Below, in pieces: positions 23,604 to 32,307 of a stretch of DNA of 64,000 nt (position 1 is the first letter of the stretch; each line of letters starts with the position of its first letter). Source of the DNA: Phycisphaerales bacterium (GTDB taxonomy: Bacteria > Planctomycetota > Phycisphaerae > Phycisphaerales > UBA1924); NCBI GenBank assembly GCA_035627955.1, contig DASPKU010000003.1, forward strand, positions 54,464-118,463. Direction: 5' to 3'. A model generated the notes under the pieces. The model was given only the letters and a program-made list of their open reading frames with translations. It was not told the DNA's origin and made no database searches. The translations under genes and the position numbers were made by a program.

Positions 23604-23615
23604 GCACAGTTGGTG

Positions 23616-25829
23616 CTATCTGGAAACCTTCAGGTGGTTCACCACCAGCCTGATCTGCTCGTAGGGGACGCTGCCACCCAGGTGGTCGAAGATGGGGCGG
23701 AGGAGGGCGTCGCCGTGCTTGGAGATGGCGTCGGCGACGGCGGCGTAGGTTTTGGGCTCGACCCACGTGTCGATCGTCGCCGGCCGGTGCAGCATGATGT
23801 ACTCGGAGAGGTAGCTGGCGGCGGTGCGGGGCTCGACGGCGAGCTTGGCCGCGACGTCGTCGATGGAGCGGCCCTCGGCGAAGAGGGCCGCGGCCTGCGG
23901 GCGGGGGCGCGGGGCCTTGTCGGCGCGGTCCTTGATACGGCGCGGGCGCGAGCCGGGCGTGGTGTCCATCGCGAGGCCGAAGCGGCGGCAGTAGTCGCGG
24001 AGGTGGTCGAGGAAGCGGTCGCCGAAGGTGGCGAGCTTGGTGTTGCCCACGCCCTTGATGGAGATGAACGACTGCGGTGAGGCGGGGCGGACGCGGGCCA
24101 TTTCTTCGAGCGTGGTGTCGGCGAAGACGGTGTAGGGCGGGACGTTGAGCTCGGTCGCGATCTCGCGCCGCAGGGCGCGGAGCGAGTCGAAGAGCTCGGC
24201 CTCCTGCGGCGTGAGCGGGCCGGTGTCGGGGGTGGCGGCGAGAACTTCCTTGGGCGCGAACAAGGTGACGGGCTGCTGGCCCTTGAGGACTGGGGTGGCG
24301 GCGCTGGTGAGGTAGAGCGTGGACATGGCGCCGGGCGTGCGCTCGAGCAGGCCCTGGTCGACGAGCTGGTTGATGTAGCTGAGGATGGCCTCGCGGGGTG
24401 AGTCTTTGAGGAGGCCGTGGGTGGAGAGCTGGTCGTGCTTGTAGTCGAGGATTTTCTGCGAGCGTGAGCCGCGGAGGACGTCGGCGACGTGGGCGGCGCC
24501 GAAGCGCTGACCGACGCGGTAGACGCAGGAAAGGACCTTCTGGGCGATGGCGGTGGAGTCGTCGACGGAGTCGAGTTCGTTGAGGCAGACGTCGCAGGCG
24601 CCGCAGCCGTGCTGGCCGGCGGGCGGCGTGTAGGGCTGGCCGAAGTATTCGCTGAGGAGCTGGTGGCGGCAGCGGGCGCTGGTGCAGAGGCGGCGGGCGT
24701 GGTCGAGGAGCTCGAACTGGATGGCGAGGCCCTGGGCGACGGACTCGCTGTCGGCGGAAGAGTCGTCGGCGCCGCGCTGCATGAGCTGCTGCCAGCGCAT
24801 GACGTCGGCGTTGGAGTAGAACAGCACGCACTCGGCGGGGAGGCCGTCGCGCCCGGCGCGCCCGGTCTCCTGCTGGTAGTGCTCGACGGTTTTGGGCATG
24901 GAGGCGTGGATGACGCAGCGGACGTCGCCGCGGTCGATGCCCATGCCGAAGGCGACGGTGGCGACAACGACGTCGAGGGCTTCGTTCTTGAACTGCTCCT
25001 GCACCTTGCGGCGGGTGGAGGGCTCGAGGCCGGCGTGGTAGGCCGCGGCGTTGTACTTGCGGGAGCGGAGGTCCTGGGCGAGGCTCTCGGTGTCCTTGCG
25101 GGAGATGCAGTAGATGATGGCGGCGCGGTTCTTGTGGCGGTCAAGGGCCTCACAGACCTGCTCGAGCAGGTCCACGCGCGGGAGGATGCGGTAGGTGAGG
25201 TTGGGGCGATCGAAGGTGCCGATGAGGGTCGCGGGGTCGCTCAGGTGGAGCTGCGCGGCGATGTCCTCGCGAACGCGCGGGGTGGCGGTGGCGGTGTAGG
25301 CGTGGAAGGGGATGGAGGGGAAGATCGAGCGGAGCTCGGCGAGGCGGCGGTATTCGGGGCGGAAGTCGTGGCCCCACTGGCTGATGCAGTGGGCCTCGTC
25401 GATCGCGAAGCCGCCGATGCCGTTCTGGTCGTGGTGGCGGGCAAGGAACGCAAGGAAGTGGTCGGTGAGCAGCCGCTCGGGGGCGACGAAGAGCAGCTTG
25501 GTCTCGTTGCGCTGCACGCTCGCGCGGATGGCGGATGACTCCTCGGGCGAGAGGTTGCTGTGGAGCGCGGCCGCGGGGTAGCCGTTGAGCTTGAGGCCGT
25601 CGACCTGATCCTTCATCAGGGCGATGAGGGGGCTGACGACGACGGTGAGCTTGGCGTGGATGAGGGGAGGGACCTGGTAGCAGAGGCTCTTGCCGCCGCC
25701 TGTGGGCATGACGACGAGCGAATCGCGGCCGTTGAGCGCGGCGGTGATGGCCTGCTCCTGGAGCGGACGGAGGGAGGAGAAGCCCCAGTACTGCTGGACG
25801 GCTTGCAAGATGTTGGCGCGGTCCGGCAT
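23616..25829 (-). CDS. recQ: ATP-dependent DNA helicase RecQ
   Basis: A 737-residue 3'-5' helicase for recombination and fork repair. Motif I is MPTGGGKSLCYQ (Lys near 47) and the DEAH box is DEAHCISQWGHDFRPEY (near 140). Motif V/VI is VATVAFGMGIDRGDVRCVIH and QETGRAGRDG. The RecQ zinc site is formed by CTSARCRH...CGACDVC. A winged-helix region, an HRDC domain (about residues 520-600; SLRALRREIATELNVPPYTVFADTTL) and a further helix-turn-helix-like C terminus (EGRSIDDVAAKLAVEPRTAASYL) follow, so it is longer than E. coli RecQ. ATG 25829 opens MPDRANILQAV. The upstream in-frame start at 25934 would run through the terminator of the neighbouring gene and is rejected. It is convergent with the RAYT gene. 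Confidence 0.95.
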   Translation of the reverse strand: MPDRANILQAVQQYWGFSSLRPLQEQAITAALNGRDSLVVMPTGGGKSLCYQVPPLIHAKLTVVVSPLIALMKDQVDGLKLNGYPAAALHSNLSPEESSAIRASVQRNETKLLFVAPERLLTDHFLAFLARHHDQNGIGGFAIDEAHCISQWGHDFRPEYRRLAELRSIFPSIPFHAYTATATPRVREDIAAQLHLSDPATLIGTFDRPNLTYRILPRVDLLEQVCEALDRHKNRAAIIYCISRKDTESLAQDLRSRKYNAAAYHAGLEPSTRRKVQEQFKNEALDVVVATVAFGMGIDRGDVRCVIHASMPKTVEHYQQETGRAGRDGLPAECVLFYSNADVMRWQQLMQRGADDSSADSESVAQGLAIQFELLDHARRLCTSARCRHQLLSEYFGQPYTPPAGQHGCGACDVCLNELDSVDDSTAIAQKVLSCVYRVGQRFGAAHVADVLRGSRSQKILDYKHDQLSTHGLLKDSPREAILSYINQLVDQGLLERTPGAMSTLYLTSAATPVLKGQQPVTLFAPKEVLAATPDTGPLTPQEAELFDSLRALRREIATELNVPPYTVFADTTLEEMARVRPASPQSFISIKGVGNTKLATFGDRFLDHLRDYCRRFGLAMDTTPGSRPRRIKDRADKAPRPRPQAAALFAEGRSIDDVAAKLAVEPRTAASYLSEYIMLHRPATIDTWVEPKTYAAVADAISKHGDALLRPIFDHLGGSVPYEQIRLVVNHLKVSR

Positions 25830-25897
25830 GGGGAGGGCATGGTATCGCTCGGGGTGGACACGACCGTCAGAGCCCGGTCGTGGGACTGCCAAAAGCG

Positions 25898-25930
25898 AAC
25901 GCGGCCGCGAGGGGTGATCGCGGCCGCGTT
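25898..25930 (-). terminator. Terminator of the STN-like gene
   Basis: A perfect 13-bp stem AACGCGGCCGCGA/TCGCGGCCGCGTT with a 7-nt loop, 34 bp after the stop at 25965. The minus-strand tail CGCTTTTGG is only weakly T-rich. It also separates this gene from recQ downstream. Confidence 0.65.
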
Positions 25931-25964
25931 TCACGACACGTGGGTCACGTGTTGTGGGTTGCGA

Positions 25965-26969
25965 TTACGGGGGTCCCGGCGGGCGGGTGGGGTTGGCGTC
26001 GCCGCCGCCGACCTGGCCGGTGATGGGCTGCTGGGTGAAGCCGTTGACCTTGCTGGTGGCGGTGTCGACGCCGAGCGTCACGTAGCGACGGCCGTTGACG
26101 ACGGCCACGCGGGTGTCGGCCGCGGGCCAGTAGGGGTAGCCGTCGATCTGGCGGTGGATGTAGTCGGGGGCGTTGACGAGGAAGTTGCCCTGGAAGTAGC
26201 GGATAGAGGCGCCGTCGCCGCCGTTGTCGGTCCACTGCTCGGTTTCCACAAGGCCGACGAGGAGCTCGCGGATGTCTTCGGCGCGCTCCTCGGGGGTGCG
26301 CCGGGGCGGGGGCTGCTGGTTGTTATCGCGGAAGGGTGACTGACCACCGCCGCCGCCGCCGCGCCCGCCCTGATTCTGGAGGACGGTCTGGAGGTCGAAC
26401 TCGGGGGCGTTGGTGTAGTCGGGGATCTCAACAAGGAGGTCGGCGATCGAGTAGAGCTTGACCTTCTTGTACTTGTTGAGGCGGTCCTTGGGGCCCACCT
26501 GCATGGTGCCGCTGTCGTCGAGCTGCCAGGAGTTGCCCGTGCCGGTGGAATCGGTCGCGGCCTTATCCAGCACCTTGATGAGCAGGTCGAGGGCGGTGCC
26601 CTTGTCGTGCTTAAGGGTGATGGGGGTGTCCTTGTCGAGGCCGGAGGAGTTGCGCTCATCCTGCCAGAAGACCTCGACGTCTGCCTGAGTGACCTCGGTG
26701 ATGAACTTGAGCACGTCCTCGAGGCGGTGGTCCTTGAACTCGATGGAGACGTTCCGCATCATCTTCGTCAGCGTGTCGCGCTGGGGGATGCCGCTGGAGC
26801 GGACGCGGGTGGTCGTGGTGGTAGTCGTTGTGGTGGTAGTGGTCGCGGGCTGCGCGGCCGGGGTGGCCGCGGGGGTGGAGGCCGGCGAGGTGGGCGTGGT
26901 CGGCTGGGCAAAGGCCGAGCCGGCGGCCAGGAGCAGGGCGGACACGGTGGTCAGGGACGTCCGAGTCAT
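25965..26969 (-). CDS. Secreted protein with secretin-N/STN-like domain
   Basis: A 334-residue exported protein. ATG 26969, with AAGGA about ten bases upstream, opens a signal peptide (TSLTTVSALLLAAGSAFAQ). A threonine-only run of about a dozen residues follows, encoded by an ACC/ACT/ACA repeat, then an STN-like segment resembling the N0 domain of secretins (MRNVSIEFKDHRLEDVLKFITEVTQADVEV, with LKHDKGTALDLLIKVLDKA). The rest contains a glycine run (GGRGGGGGG) and ends proline-rich. Planctomycete proteins of this type are usually encoded without a secretin channel domain. The function is unknown, with a periplasmic scaffold or secretin-partner role as one possibility. It is followed by a strong terminator. 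Confidence 0.75.
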   Translation of the reverse strand: MTRTSLTTVSALLLAAGSAFAQPTTPTSPASTPAATPAAQPATTTTTTTTTTTTRVRSSGIPQRDTLTKMMRNVSIEFKDHRLEDVLKFITEVTQADVEVFWQDERNSSGLDKDTPITLKHDKGTALDLLIKVLDKAATDSTGTGNSWQLDDSGTMQVGPKDRLNKYKKVKLYSIADLLVEIPDYTNAPEFDLQTVLQNQGGRGGGGGGQSPFRDNNQQPPPRRTPEERAEDIRELLVGLVETEQWTDNGGDGASIRYFQGNFLVNAPDYIHRQIDGYPYWPAADTRVAVVNGRRYVTLGVDTATSKVNGFTQQPITGQVGGGDANPTRPPGPP

Positions 26970-27327
26970 GCAAGAGTCCTTTCGCAAGGCGTGCTGCAGG
27001 TGGCAGGCGTGCTGCCGGGCCGCCCAGCTTCCAAAGTGGGCGCCGTGTGGGGCCGCGTCTTGGCTTGCCCCGGGGGGACACTGTTGAGCACCCCGCTAGT
27101 TCCTGTGTGTCCGGCCTGTAGCACTCAATCGTACCGCGTACCCGGTTGGACGTTGCAGAGCGGGTTGTGTGCCCGGGATTTCGGGATTTTTGGGCGGGGT
27201 AGCGGCTGGGCTACGAGCGCCAACAGGCGCTCGGGGCGTTACGGGGGTGTCGGAGGCACGCTGCCAACCCCTCCCTAACCCTCCCCCCACGGGGGAGGAG
27301 ACCGGAAGGGATGGGTAACCTTTCGGC
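26970..27327. other. Divergent intergenic region with CCCTCCC repeat
   Basis: About 360 bp between two divergent genes, so it must hold both promoters, but no clear pair of boxes could be picked. At about 27263-27300 lies CAACCCCTCCCTAACCCTCC followed by CCCCACGGGGGAGG, a dispersed repeat that recurs at the end of hflX (30797-30840). An inverted GAGCGCC/GGCGCTC element lies at about 27217-27234. Confidence 0.4.
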
Positions 27328-28062
27328 ATGGGATGCAAGCTGACGGCGTACGAGGTGAGCTCCACGGCCAACTGGATTATGGAGCCTGCCGGCGGCAAAC
27401 GGGAGTGGATGGACGCGACGCCGGATAAGTTCGCGTACCGGTGCCTGCCGCTGGTGATGGCCAACCAGGCCGGGTGGGTGCTGCGGTGCCCGCTGAACTT
27501 CTCGGCGCGGTGGAACGGGGGCTCGCAGGGGAGCGACACGAAGGTGACGTTCCCGGACGGCGAGGGGCCCAACGCGGGGCAGATCCGGTCACACTTTGGG
27601 AGCGGGATCCTGACGTTCTCGATGCCGTGGCTGTTCAGGACGAGCCAGGGCTATGGGCTGTGGGTGCGGGGGCCGAGCAATCAGCCGAAGGACAACGTGG
27701 TGGCGCTCGATGGGATCGTGGAGACGGACTGGAACCCGGCGACGTTCACGATGAACTGGAAGATCATGCGGCGGAACGTGGATGTGTACTTCCGCAAGGG
27801 CGAGCCGATCTGCATGCTGGTGCCGTTCCCTCTGGCGATGCTCGAGGAAGTTGAGCCCGAGTTCAAGAGCCTGGATGACGACCCGCAGCTGAAGCAGGAC
27901 TTTTTTACGTTTACGGCACAGCGGAGCGGGAACATCGCGAAGATCCAGGCGGGCGGCGAGGGCCGGTGGGCGATGGACTACATGCGCGGGCACCTGCCCG
28001 ATGGGACGCCGGTGAGCGAGCACCGGAAGGCGTTCAGGCTGGCGCGCTTCCCAGGGCAGTGA
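27328..28062 (+). CDS. DUF6065-family protein
   Basis: A 244-residue soluble protein of unknown function. It matches what I recall of the DUF6065 family: WMDATPDKFAYRCLPLVMAN near residue 32, QAGWVLRCPLNFSARWNGG, SHFGSGILTFSMPWLFRT, GLWVRGPSNQPKDNVVALDG, IVETDWNPATFTMNWKIMR and a GEPICMLVPFP segment. The C-terminal third is helical (SLDDDPQLKQDFFTFTAQRS). It has no signal peptide or membrane span. A GGAAGGGATGGG stretch precedes the ATG. It is divergent from the STN-like gene and is followed by an ACACGGAGG-type repeat (about 28068-28110). Confidence 0.82.
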   Translation: MGCKLTAYEVSSTANWIMEPAGGKREWMDATPDKFAYRCLPLVMANQAGWVLRCPLNFSARWNGGSQGSDTKVTFPDGEGPNAGQIRSHFGSGILTFSMPWLFRTSQGYGLWVRGPSNQPKDNVVALDGIVETDWNPATFTMNWKIMRRNVDVYFRKGEPICMLVPFPLAMLEEVEPEFKSLDDDPQLKQDFFTFTAQRSGNIAKIQAGGEGRWAMDYMRGHLPDGTPVSEHRKAFRLARFPGQ

Positions 28063-28167
28063 ATACCAAACACGGAGGCACTGAGAGCACGGAGTTGAGA
28101 CGGTGAGACGTGAGACGGAGTTCTCGAAACTCGTCACTCCGTCACTTCGTCCCCTAGCAAAAGAAAA
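28063..28167. repeat. Dispersed ACACGGAGGCACTGAGAG repeat
   Basis: CAAACACGGAGGCACTGAGA followed by GCACGGAGTTGAGACGGTGA. It belongs to the A/C-A-C-A-G-A-G-G type of simple repeat also seen at 32308-32360 and 42398-42500. Confidence 0.4.
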
Positions 28168-28195
28168 CACGCCCGGGAGGTGAGTCCCGGGCGTG
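28168..28195 (-). terminator. Terminator of the dockerin-type gene
   Basis: A perfect 11-bp stem CACGCCCGGGA/TCCCGGGCGTG with a 6-nt loop, followed on the minus strand by TTTTCTTTT. This is a textbook intrinsic terminator 27 bp after the stop at 28223. Confidence 0.85.
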
Positions 28196-28222
28196 CGGAG
28201 TTACGAGGAACAGATCAGGCGA

Positions 28223-30247
28223 TCAGCAGGGGTTGCCACCGAGGACGCGGAAGAACGCCTCGATGTCCTGGTCGGTGCCGAAGTCACCGTCGCCGTTGAA
28301 GTCGGAGCCCTGGCAGAAGCAGGTCTCGCAGCAGGTGCCGCCGAGGCAGGCGAAGAACGCCTCGATGTCCTGGTCGGTACCGCTGTCACCGTCGCCGTTG
28401 TAGTCCTGCGGGCCACACTCGTTGCCGGGGCAGGGCGTGCCGCAGGTGGTGTTGGTCACGAAGACCGCGAAGGTGAACTCGAAGCCCGCGTCACCGTCGC
28501 GGCCACGGACGTGCCAACGGCCGTCGGTCGCGGGGCTGGGGCTGAAGTCCGGGGGCTGGTCGTAGGCGATGACGCCGTAGTAGGTGCCCGCGGGGTTGGC
28601 GGTCAGGTTCACGTCGGCGGTGACGCCATCGGTGCCGTTGACCGTGGAGATCTGGTTGCCCGAGCTGTCGAAGACCGACAGGCTGAAGGGCCAGTCGCCG
28701 GTGCCCTGAACCAGGACGGGCTCAGCGGCGGTGGCGTCAACACAGGTGCGGAAGTCGAACCAGCGGACGGCGGGCCCATTGAGGGCGAAGGCCGCCGACT
28801 CGCCGCCCGGCGCGACCAGCGGGTCGTCGCCCAGCGGGGTGGTGATGCGGGTGGCGAGCGGAGCCACGGAGGGCTCGAGCGCGCCGGTGCTGGCGTTGGT
28901 GCGGACGCGGAGGGTGGCGGCGCCGGTCGCGGTGCCACCGGGGATAGCGGTGAAGCCGGCGCTGAAGGCGGCGGGGGAGGCCGTGTCGGAGGGGACAACC
29001 GCGATCCAGTAGGTGCCGGCGGCGAGGCCGAGCACCGGGGTGGCGCCGTTGTCGTTCCAGTGGCGGCCGTCGTACTGCTCGCCATCACCGACGGCGGCGC
29101 GGCGACCCATGCCGAAGCTGAGCTGGGCATTGGTGCCAGAGCCGCTGTCGTCGTTCTGAGCGATCACGTTGCCCTCGCTATCGAAGATGGCGATGGCGGT
29201 GTTGATCGTGGAGCCCTCGGTGTCGATGTCGAGGTACTTGAGGTTGGCGTCAGTGGCGTCGCTGGTCAGGGTGACGCAGCGCCACACCGGGGCGGCGGTC
29301 GCGTTCACTGCCACGGACGCGAAGGTGTTGTCGGCGCCGAGGGTCACCGGGTTGCAGGCGGGCTGGGTCGCGGGGATGTCGCCGATGATCGCGAAGTCCA
29401 GGCCGACGTTGCGGTAGCTGCCCAGGTAGTTGAAGCCGAGGCGGATGTGGTCATTGGTCGCGCCGTTGATGGCGCCGCCGGTGAAGATGCCGTCGTAGCC
29501 CTTGTCGTTGCCGGCGTTCTCGGCGGTAAAGCCGGGGCTGGCGGGGTTGCCGGGGGTCGTGCCGACCTGACCCTGACGCGACTGCGAGGTGAGGGTGAAG
29601 CGGTACGAGTCGGTGGTGAGGAAGTTGCCCGTGGTGAAGTCGATGATGGCCATGTCCAGCACGTAATCGCCGTGCGGGATGGTCAGGGGGGTGCCGAGGT
29701 TGTAGACGAAGCCCTGGAAGTTGCCGTTGTTGGGGAACACATCCGGGAGGCCGAGGTTGAGGGTGGCGACCACGGGGGCGTTGGCGACCATCATGTCGGT
29801 GCCTTCGCCGGCCTGACCGAAGAAGTTCAGGTTGGCGCGGTCGATGAACCGGATACGAATGGTGGGGTCAGTGCCGGCGGCGGGGGGGTTGTTGAGCTCG
29901 TTCTTGATCGTGATCTTGAAGCTGGTGATGGTGTGGTTGGCGCCGACGGCCCACGGTCCGGGGGTGAAGCTGATGTCCTCGATGGCGTGGCGGATGCCGG
30001 TGCCGATCGCGGCGGTGAGGAGGTGGGCCTCACCGGCGGGGACCTGGCTATCGAAGATGTAGTTGCCGTAGGTCACGCCGACGGCGCGGTTGCTGTAGGT
30101 GGGGGGGTTGATGACGTTGCCGTGCTCGTCGAGGTGGATCTGAACCGGGTCGATCCGGCCGCCATCGATCGACACCATCTGGGCCATGGCCGTCGTGCTG
30201 AACATCGTCCCCGCCAGCAATGCAAGCTGAAGCGCACTCTTTGACAT
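28223..30247 (-). CDS. Secreted protein with PPC-like domains and dockerin-like doublet
   Basis: A 674-residue exported protein. ATG 30247 is preferred to 30337 because GGAGACGAGGA precedes it and the protein then starts with a signal peptide (MSKSALQLALLAGTMFSTTAMAQ). A beta-rich N-terminal domain (about 25-310) is followed by two segments resembling bacterial pre-peptidase C-terminal domains: NTAIAIFDSEGNVIAQNDDSGSG...YWIAVVP, and FSLSVFDSSGNQISTVNG...GTYYGVIAYDQ. The end has the double EF-hand-like loop DYNGDGDSGTDQDIEAFFAC and DFNGDGDFGTDQDIEAFF with paired cysteines. This doublet is shared with the proteins at 2.7 and 34.3 kb. Surface or matrix attachment is inferred. It has its own promoter-like sequence, leader hairpin and terminator. 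Confidence 0.85.
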   Translation of the reverse strand: MSKSALQLALLAGTMFSTTAMAQMVSIDGGRIDPVQIHLDEHGNVINPPTYSNRAVGVTYGNYIFDSQVPAGEAHLLTAAIGTGIRHAIEDISFTPGPWAVGANHTITSFKITIKNELNNPPAAGTDPTIRIRFIDRANLNFFGQAGEGTDMMVANAPVVATLNLGLPDVFPNNGNFQGFVYNLGTPLTIPHGDYVLDMAIIDFTTGNFLTTDSYRFTLTSQSRQGQVGTTPGNPASPGFTAENAGNDKGYDGIFTGGAINGATNDHIRLGFNYLGSYRNVGLDFAIIGDIPATQPACNPVTLGADNTFASVAVNATAAPVWRCVTLTSDATDANLKYLDIDTEGSTINTAIAIFDSEGNVIAQNDDSGSGTNAQLSFGMGRRAAVGDGEQYDGRHWNDNGATPVLGLAAGTYWIAVVPSDTASPAAFSAGFTAIPGGTATGAATLRVRTNASTGALEPSVAPLATRITTPLGDDPLVAPGGESAAFALNGPAVRWFDFRTCVDATAAEPVLVQGTGDWPFSLSVFDSSGNQISTVNGTDGVTADVNLTANPAGTYYGVIAYDQPPDFSPSPATDGRWHVRGRDGDAGFEFTFAVFVTNTTCGTPCPGNECGPQDYNGDGDSGTDQDIEAFFACLGGTCCETCFCQGSDFNGDGDFGTDQDIEAFFRVLGGNPC

Positions 30248-30312
30248 TCCTCGTCTCCTGGTTTGATGCCCTGTACCGCGAGAACCGCGGCGACAACACC
30301 TCTGTACAGCGC

Positions 30313-30337
30313 GTGACGCCCGACAAAAGGGCGTCAC
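30313..30337 (-). promoter_or_regulatory. Leader hairpin of the dockerin-type gene
   Basis: A perfect 9-bp stem GTGACGCCC/GGGCGTCAC with a 7-nt loop, between the putative promoter and the start at 30247. On the sense strand the loop is TTTTGTC. It may be an mRNA-stabilising or attenuating leader structure. Confidence 0.45.
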
Positions 30338-30360
30338 ATTCTGCGCGTACGCGACAGGTA

Positions 30361-30390
30361 CAAACTCTCACAAGGTAAGGGCAATGTCAA
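30361..30390 (-). promoter_or_regulatory. Possible promoter of the dockerin-type gene
   Basis: A perfect -35 box TTGACA (30390-30385) is followed 17 bp later by GAGTTT. The -10 match is poor, but the region is AT-richer than its surroundings and correctly placed upstream of the leader hairpin. Confidence 0.4.
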
Positions 30391-30549
30391 GCGAAGTTGA
30401 TTCAAGCTTGACCAAGTTTCCAACGGTGCCCATGGTTATCCTGGGCGTTGGAACAACCGGCCGGTGTGCGGCGGGCGGTGAGCGGTACGCGGATTGCCCG
30501 GGACAGGGTCCGCAAATTCCGAGAACGACCGCGTTTAGGGGACGAGAAG
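30391..30549. other. Intergenic stretch between dockerin-type gene and tRNA
   Basis: No gene is seen. It contains TTGATTCAAGCTTGACCAAG and a GTTCCAACGCCCAGG...CGTTGGAA inverted pair (about 30420-30455). The latter could be an operator or a remnant hairpin. Confidence 0.3.
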
Positions 30550-30621
30550 AGCCACCTGTGGGATTTGAACCCACGACCTATGCTTTACGAAAGCATCGCT
30601 CTACCGCTGAGCTAAGGTGGC
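30550..30621 (-). tRNA. tRNA-Thr (anticodon CGT)
   Basis: A full cloverleaf is read on the minus strand. The acceptor stem is GCCACCT/AGGTGGC, the D-arm GCTC-AGCGGTA-GAGC and the anticodon stem ATGCT/AGCAT with loop TTCGTAA. The anticodon is therefore CGT, reading ACG threonine codons. The T-arm is GTGGG-TTCAAAT-CCCAC and the discriminator base is T. The 3' CCA is not encoded. Confidence 0.95.
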
Positions 30622-30781
30622 CAGCCGCCGGGGGGCCAGCGGGAAGGGAAGTATCGGCGGGGTGAGGGCGGATGTCCAATGGGGTGGATGGGGTGAGTGG
30701 TGGAGGAGTGAGCGCGGACTGGTCCGAGCAAGCGCTGGAGCCAGTCGCTCACTCCCGCCAGAGTTGGATGCGGATCAAGGC

Positions 30782-32290
30782 TTAGCGGTTCTCCGCCAAC
30801 CCCTCGCCAGCCCTCCCCCCGCGGGCAAGGGGGCTTGAAGGGGAGATGTTGCCCCAGCCTTTGGGTTGATCCTGGTGGGGCAGAAGCTCGAGCTCGACCG
30901 CTTCGCCGTTGGTGGTCGCGAGTTCCAGGCGCGCGCCATTTGAGCGGAGCTGCGCGAGCTGGCGGCGGCCGATCCTGGCGCGGAGCGTGACGGAGGTGGG
31001 GTGGTAGGTGCGGTCGAGGACCTGGCCGCGGGTCTCGATGAGGTGGATGGTCTTGGTGTCCGAGAGCGGGACGGTGACGTCGAAGGTGTCGATGTCGCCA
31101 AGGGCCCCTTCGCGGGCGAGGTTGGCGAGGGCGACGAGGCCGGGCTCGGTGAGCGGGTCGCCGATGGCGGAGATCGGGATGGAGCCGGGGACGCGGCGCT
31201 GCCAGACGAGCAGCGAGGCGTTGTCGCGGAGCTGGTCAACCTTGTTGAGCAGGAGGACGCGCTTGGGTTCTTTGACGCGGAGGTCTTCCTTATGGGCGCT
31301 TTGCTTGAGGTCTTCAAAGAGCTCGTCGAGCACGCGGTTGACGACGCGGTACTGGAGCTCGGCCGCGGGATCGGAGATGTCGAGGACGATGAGGAGCAGG
31401 TCGGCGTGCGTGGCCTCTTCGAGGGTGGCCTTGAAGGACGCGACGAGGTGGTGGGGGATATCGCGCACGAAGCCGACGGTGTCGGAGAGCATGACCGAGA
31501 GCGAGCCGCCCAGGCTCCACTCGCGCGTGCGGGTCATGAGCGTGGCGAAGAGGCGGTTGTCGGCGTAGGCGCCGCCGGCGGTGAGGGTGTTGAAGAGGGT
31601 GGACTTGCCGGCGTTGGTGTAGCCGACGATGCCGACGGTGTAGTGCTCGCGCTTGCGGGCGGCGACCTCGCGCCGCTTGCGGGCCTGGAAGGTCTCGAGC
31701 TCGCGCTGGAGGGCGACCTTGCGGGACTGCACGAGGCGGCGGTCGATTTCGAGCTGCATTTCGCCTGGGCCTCGGGAGCCGATGCCGCCCTTGATGCGCT
31801 CGAGGTGGTTCCACATGGCGCGGAGGCGGGGGTAGGTGTACTCGAGCTGGGCGAGCTCGACCTGGACCTTGGCCTCGTTGGTGGTGGCGCGGCTGGCGAA
31901 GATGTCGAGGATCAGCTCGGAGCGGTCGACGACCTTGCGGAGGGTTTCTTTCTCGATGTTTCCGATCTGGCGGGGCGAGAGGTCGTTATCGAAGATGATG
32001 GTGGAGGCGTTGAGTTCGTCGCAGAGGGCCTTGAGCTCCTGGAGCTTGCCGGCGCCCATAAAGGTGGCGCCGACGGGCTTTTCCAGGCGCTGGGAGATCT
32101 CGCCGACGACGGTGGCGCCGGCCTGCTCGGCGAGGGCCTTGAGCTCGCCGAAGGGGTCGTGGGGGCTGTGGGGGTCGCCGGCGCCGGGGCGGGAGTCCCT
32201 TGAGGTGGGATCACGCAGGTCGGGGAGGCGCACGGCGGCCAGCACGGCGCGTTCGGACGCGACTTCGATGGTGTTGCGTTCTTTGGCCAT
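30782..32290 (-). CDS. hflX: GTPase HflX with a repeat-derived C-terminal tail
   Basis: A 502-residue ribosome-associated GTPase that splits stalled ribosomes. The HflX N-terminal domain (ATFMGAGKLQELKALCDELN, FDNDLSPRQIGNIEKE) and the helical linker with GGIGSRGPGEMQLEIDRR are present. So is the G domain: G1 GYTNAGKSTLF, G3 DTVGF, G4 NKVD. The upstream in-frame start at 32353 is rejected in favour of ATG 32290 (MAKERNTIEVASERAV). The last 20 or so residues (ISPSSPLARGGRAGEGLAEN) are encoded by a copy of the dispersed CCCTCCCCC repeat. The original stop was probably lost and the protein extended. A Pro/His-rich stretch near residue 40 is also unusual. It is divergent from proS. Confidence 0.93.
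   Translation of the reverse strand: MAKERNTIEVASERAVLAAVRLPDLRDPTSRDSRPGAGDPHSPHDPFGELKALAEQAGATVVGEISQRLEKPVGATFMGAGKLQELKALCDELNASTIIFDNDLSPRQIGNIEKETLRKVVDRSELILDIFASRATTNEAKVQVELAQLEYTYPRLRAMWNHLERIKGGIGSRGPGEMQLEIDRRLVQSRKVALQRELETFQARKRREVAARKREHYTVGIVGYTNAGKSTLFNTLTAGGAYADNRLFATLMTRTREWSLGGSLSVMLSDTVGFVRDIPHHLVASFKATLEEATHADLLLIVLDISDPAAELQYRVVNRVLDELFEDLKQSAHKEDLRVKEPKRVLLLNKVDQLRDNASLLVWQRRVPGSIPISAIGDPLTEPGLVALANLAREGALGDIDTFDVTVPLSDTKTIHLIETRGQVLDRTYHPTSVTLRARIGRRQLAQLRSNGARLELATTNGEAVELELLPHQDQPKGWGNISPSSPLARGGRAGEGLAENR
30795..30840. repeat. Dispersed CCCTCCCCC repeat forming the hflX 3' end
   Basis: CAACCCCTCGCCAGCCCTCC followed by CCCCGCGGGCAAGGGGGC. It is related to 27263-27300 and lies inside the last codons of hflX. 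Confidence 0.6.
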
Positions 32291-32307
32291 GGGTCTGCTG
32301 GATGGTA

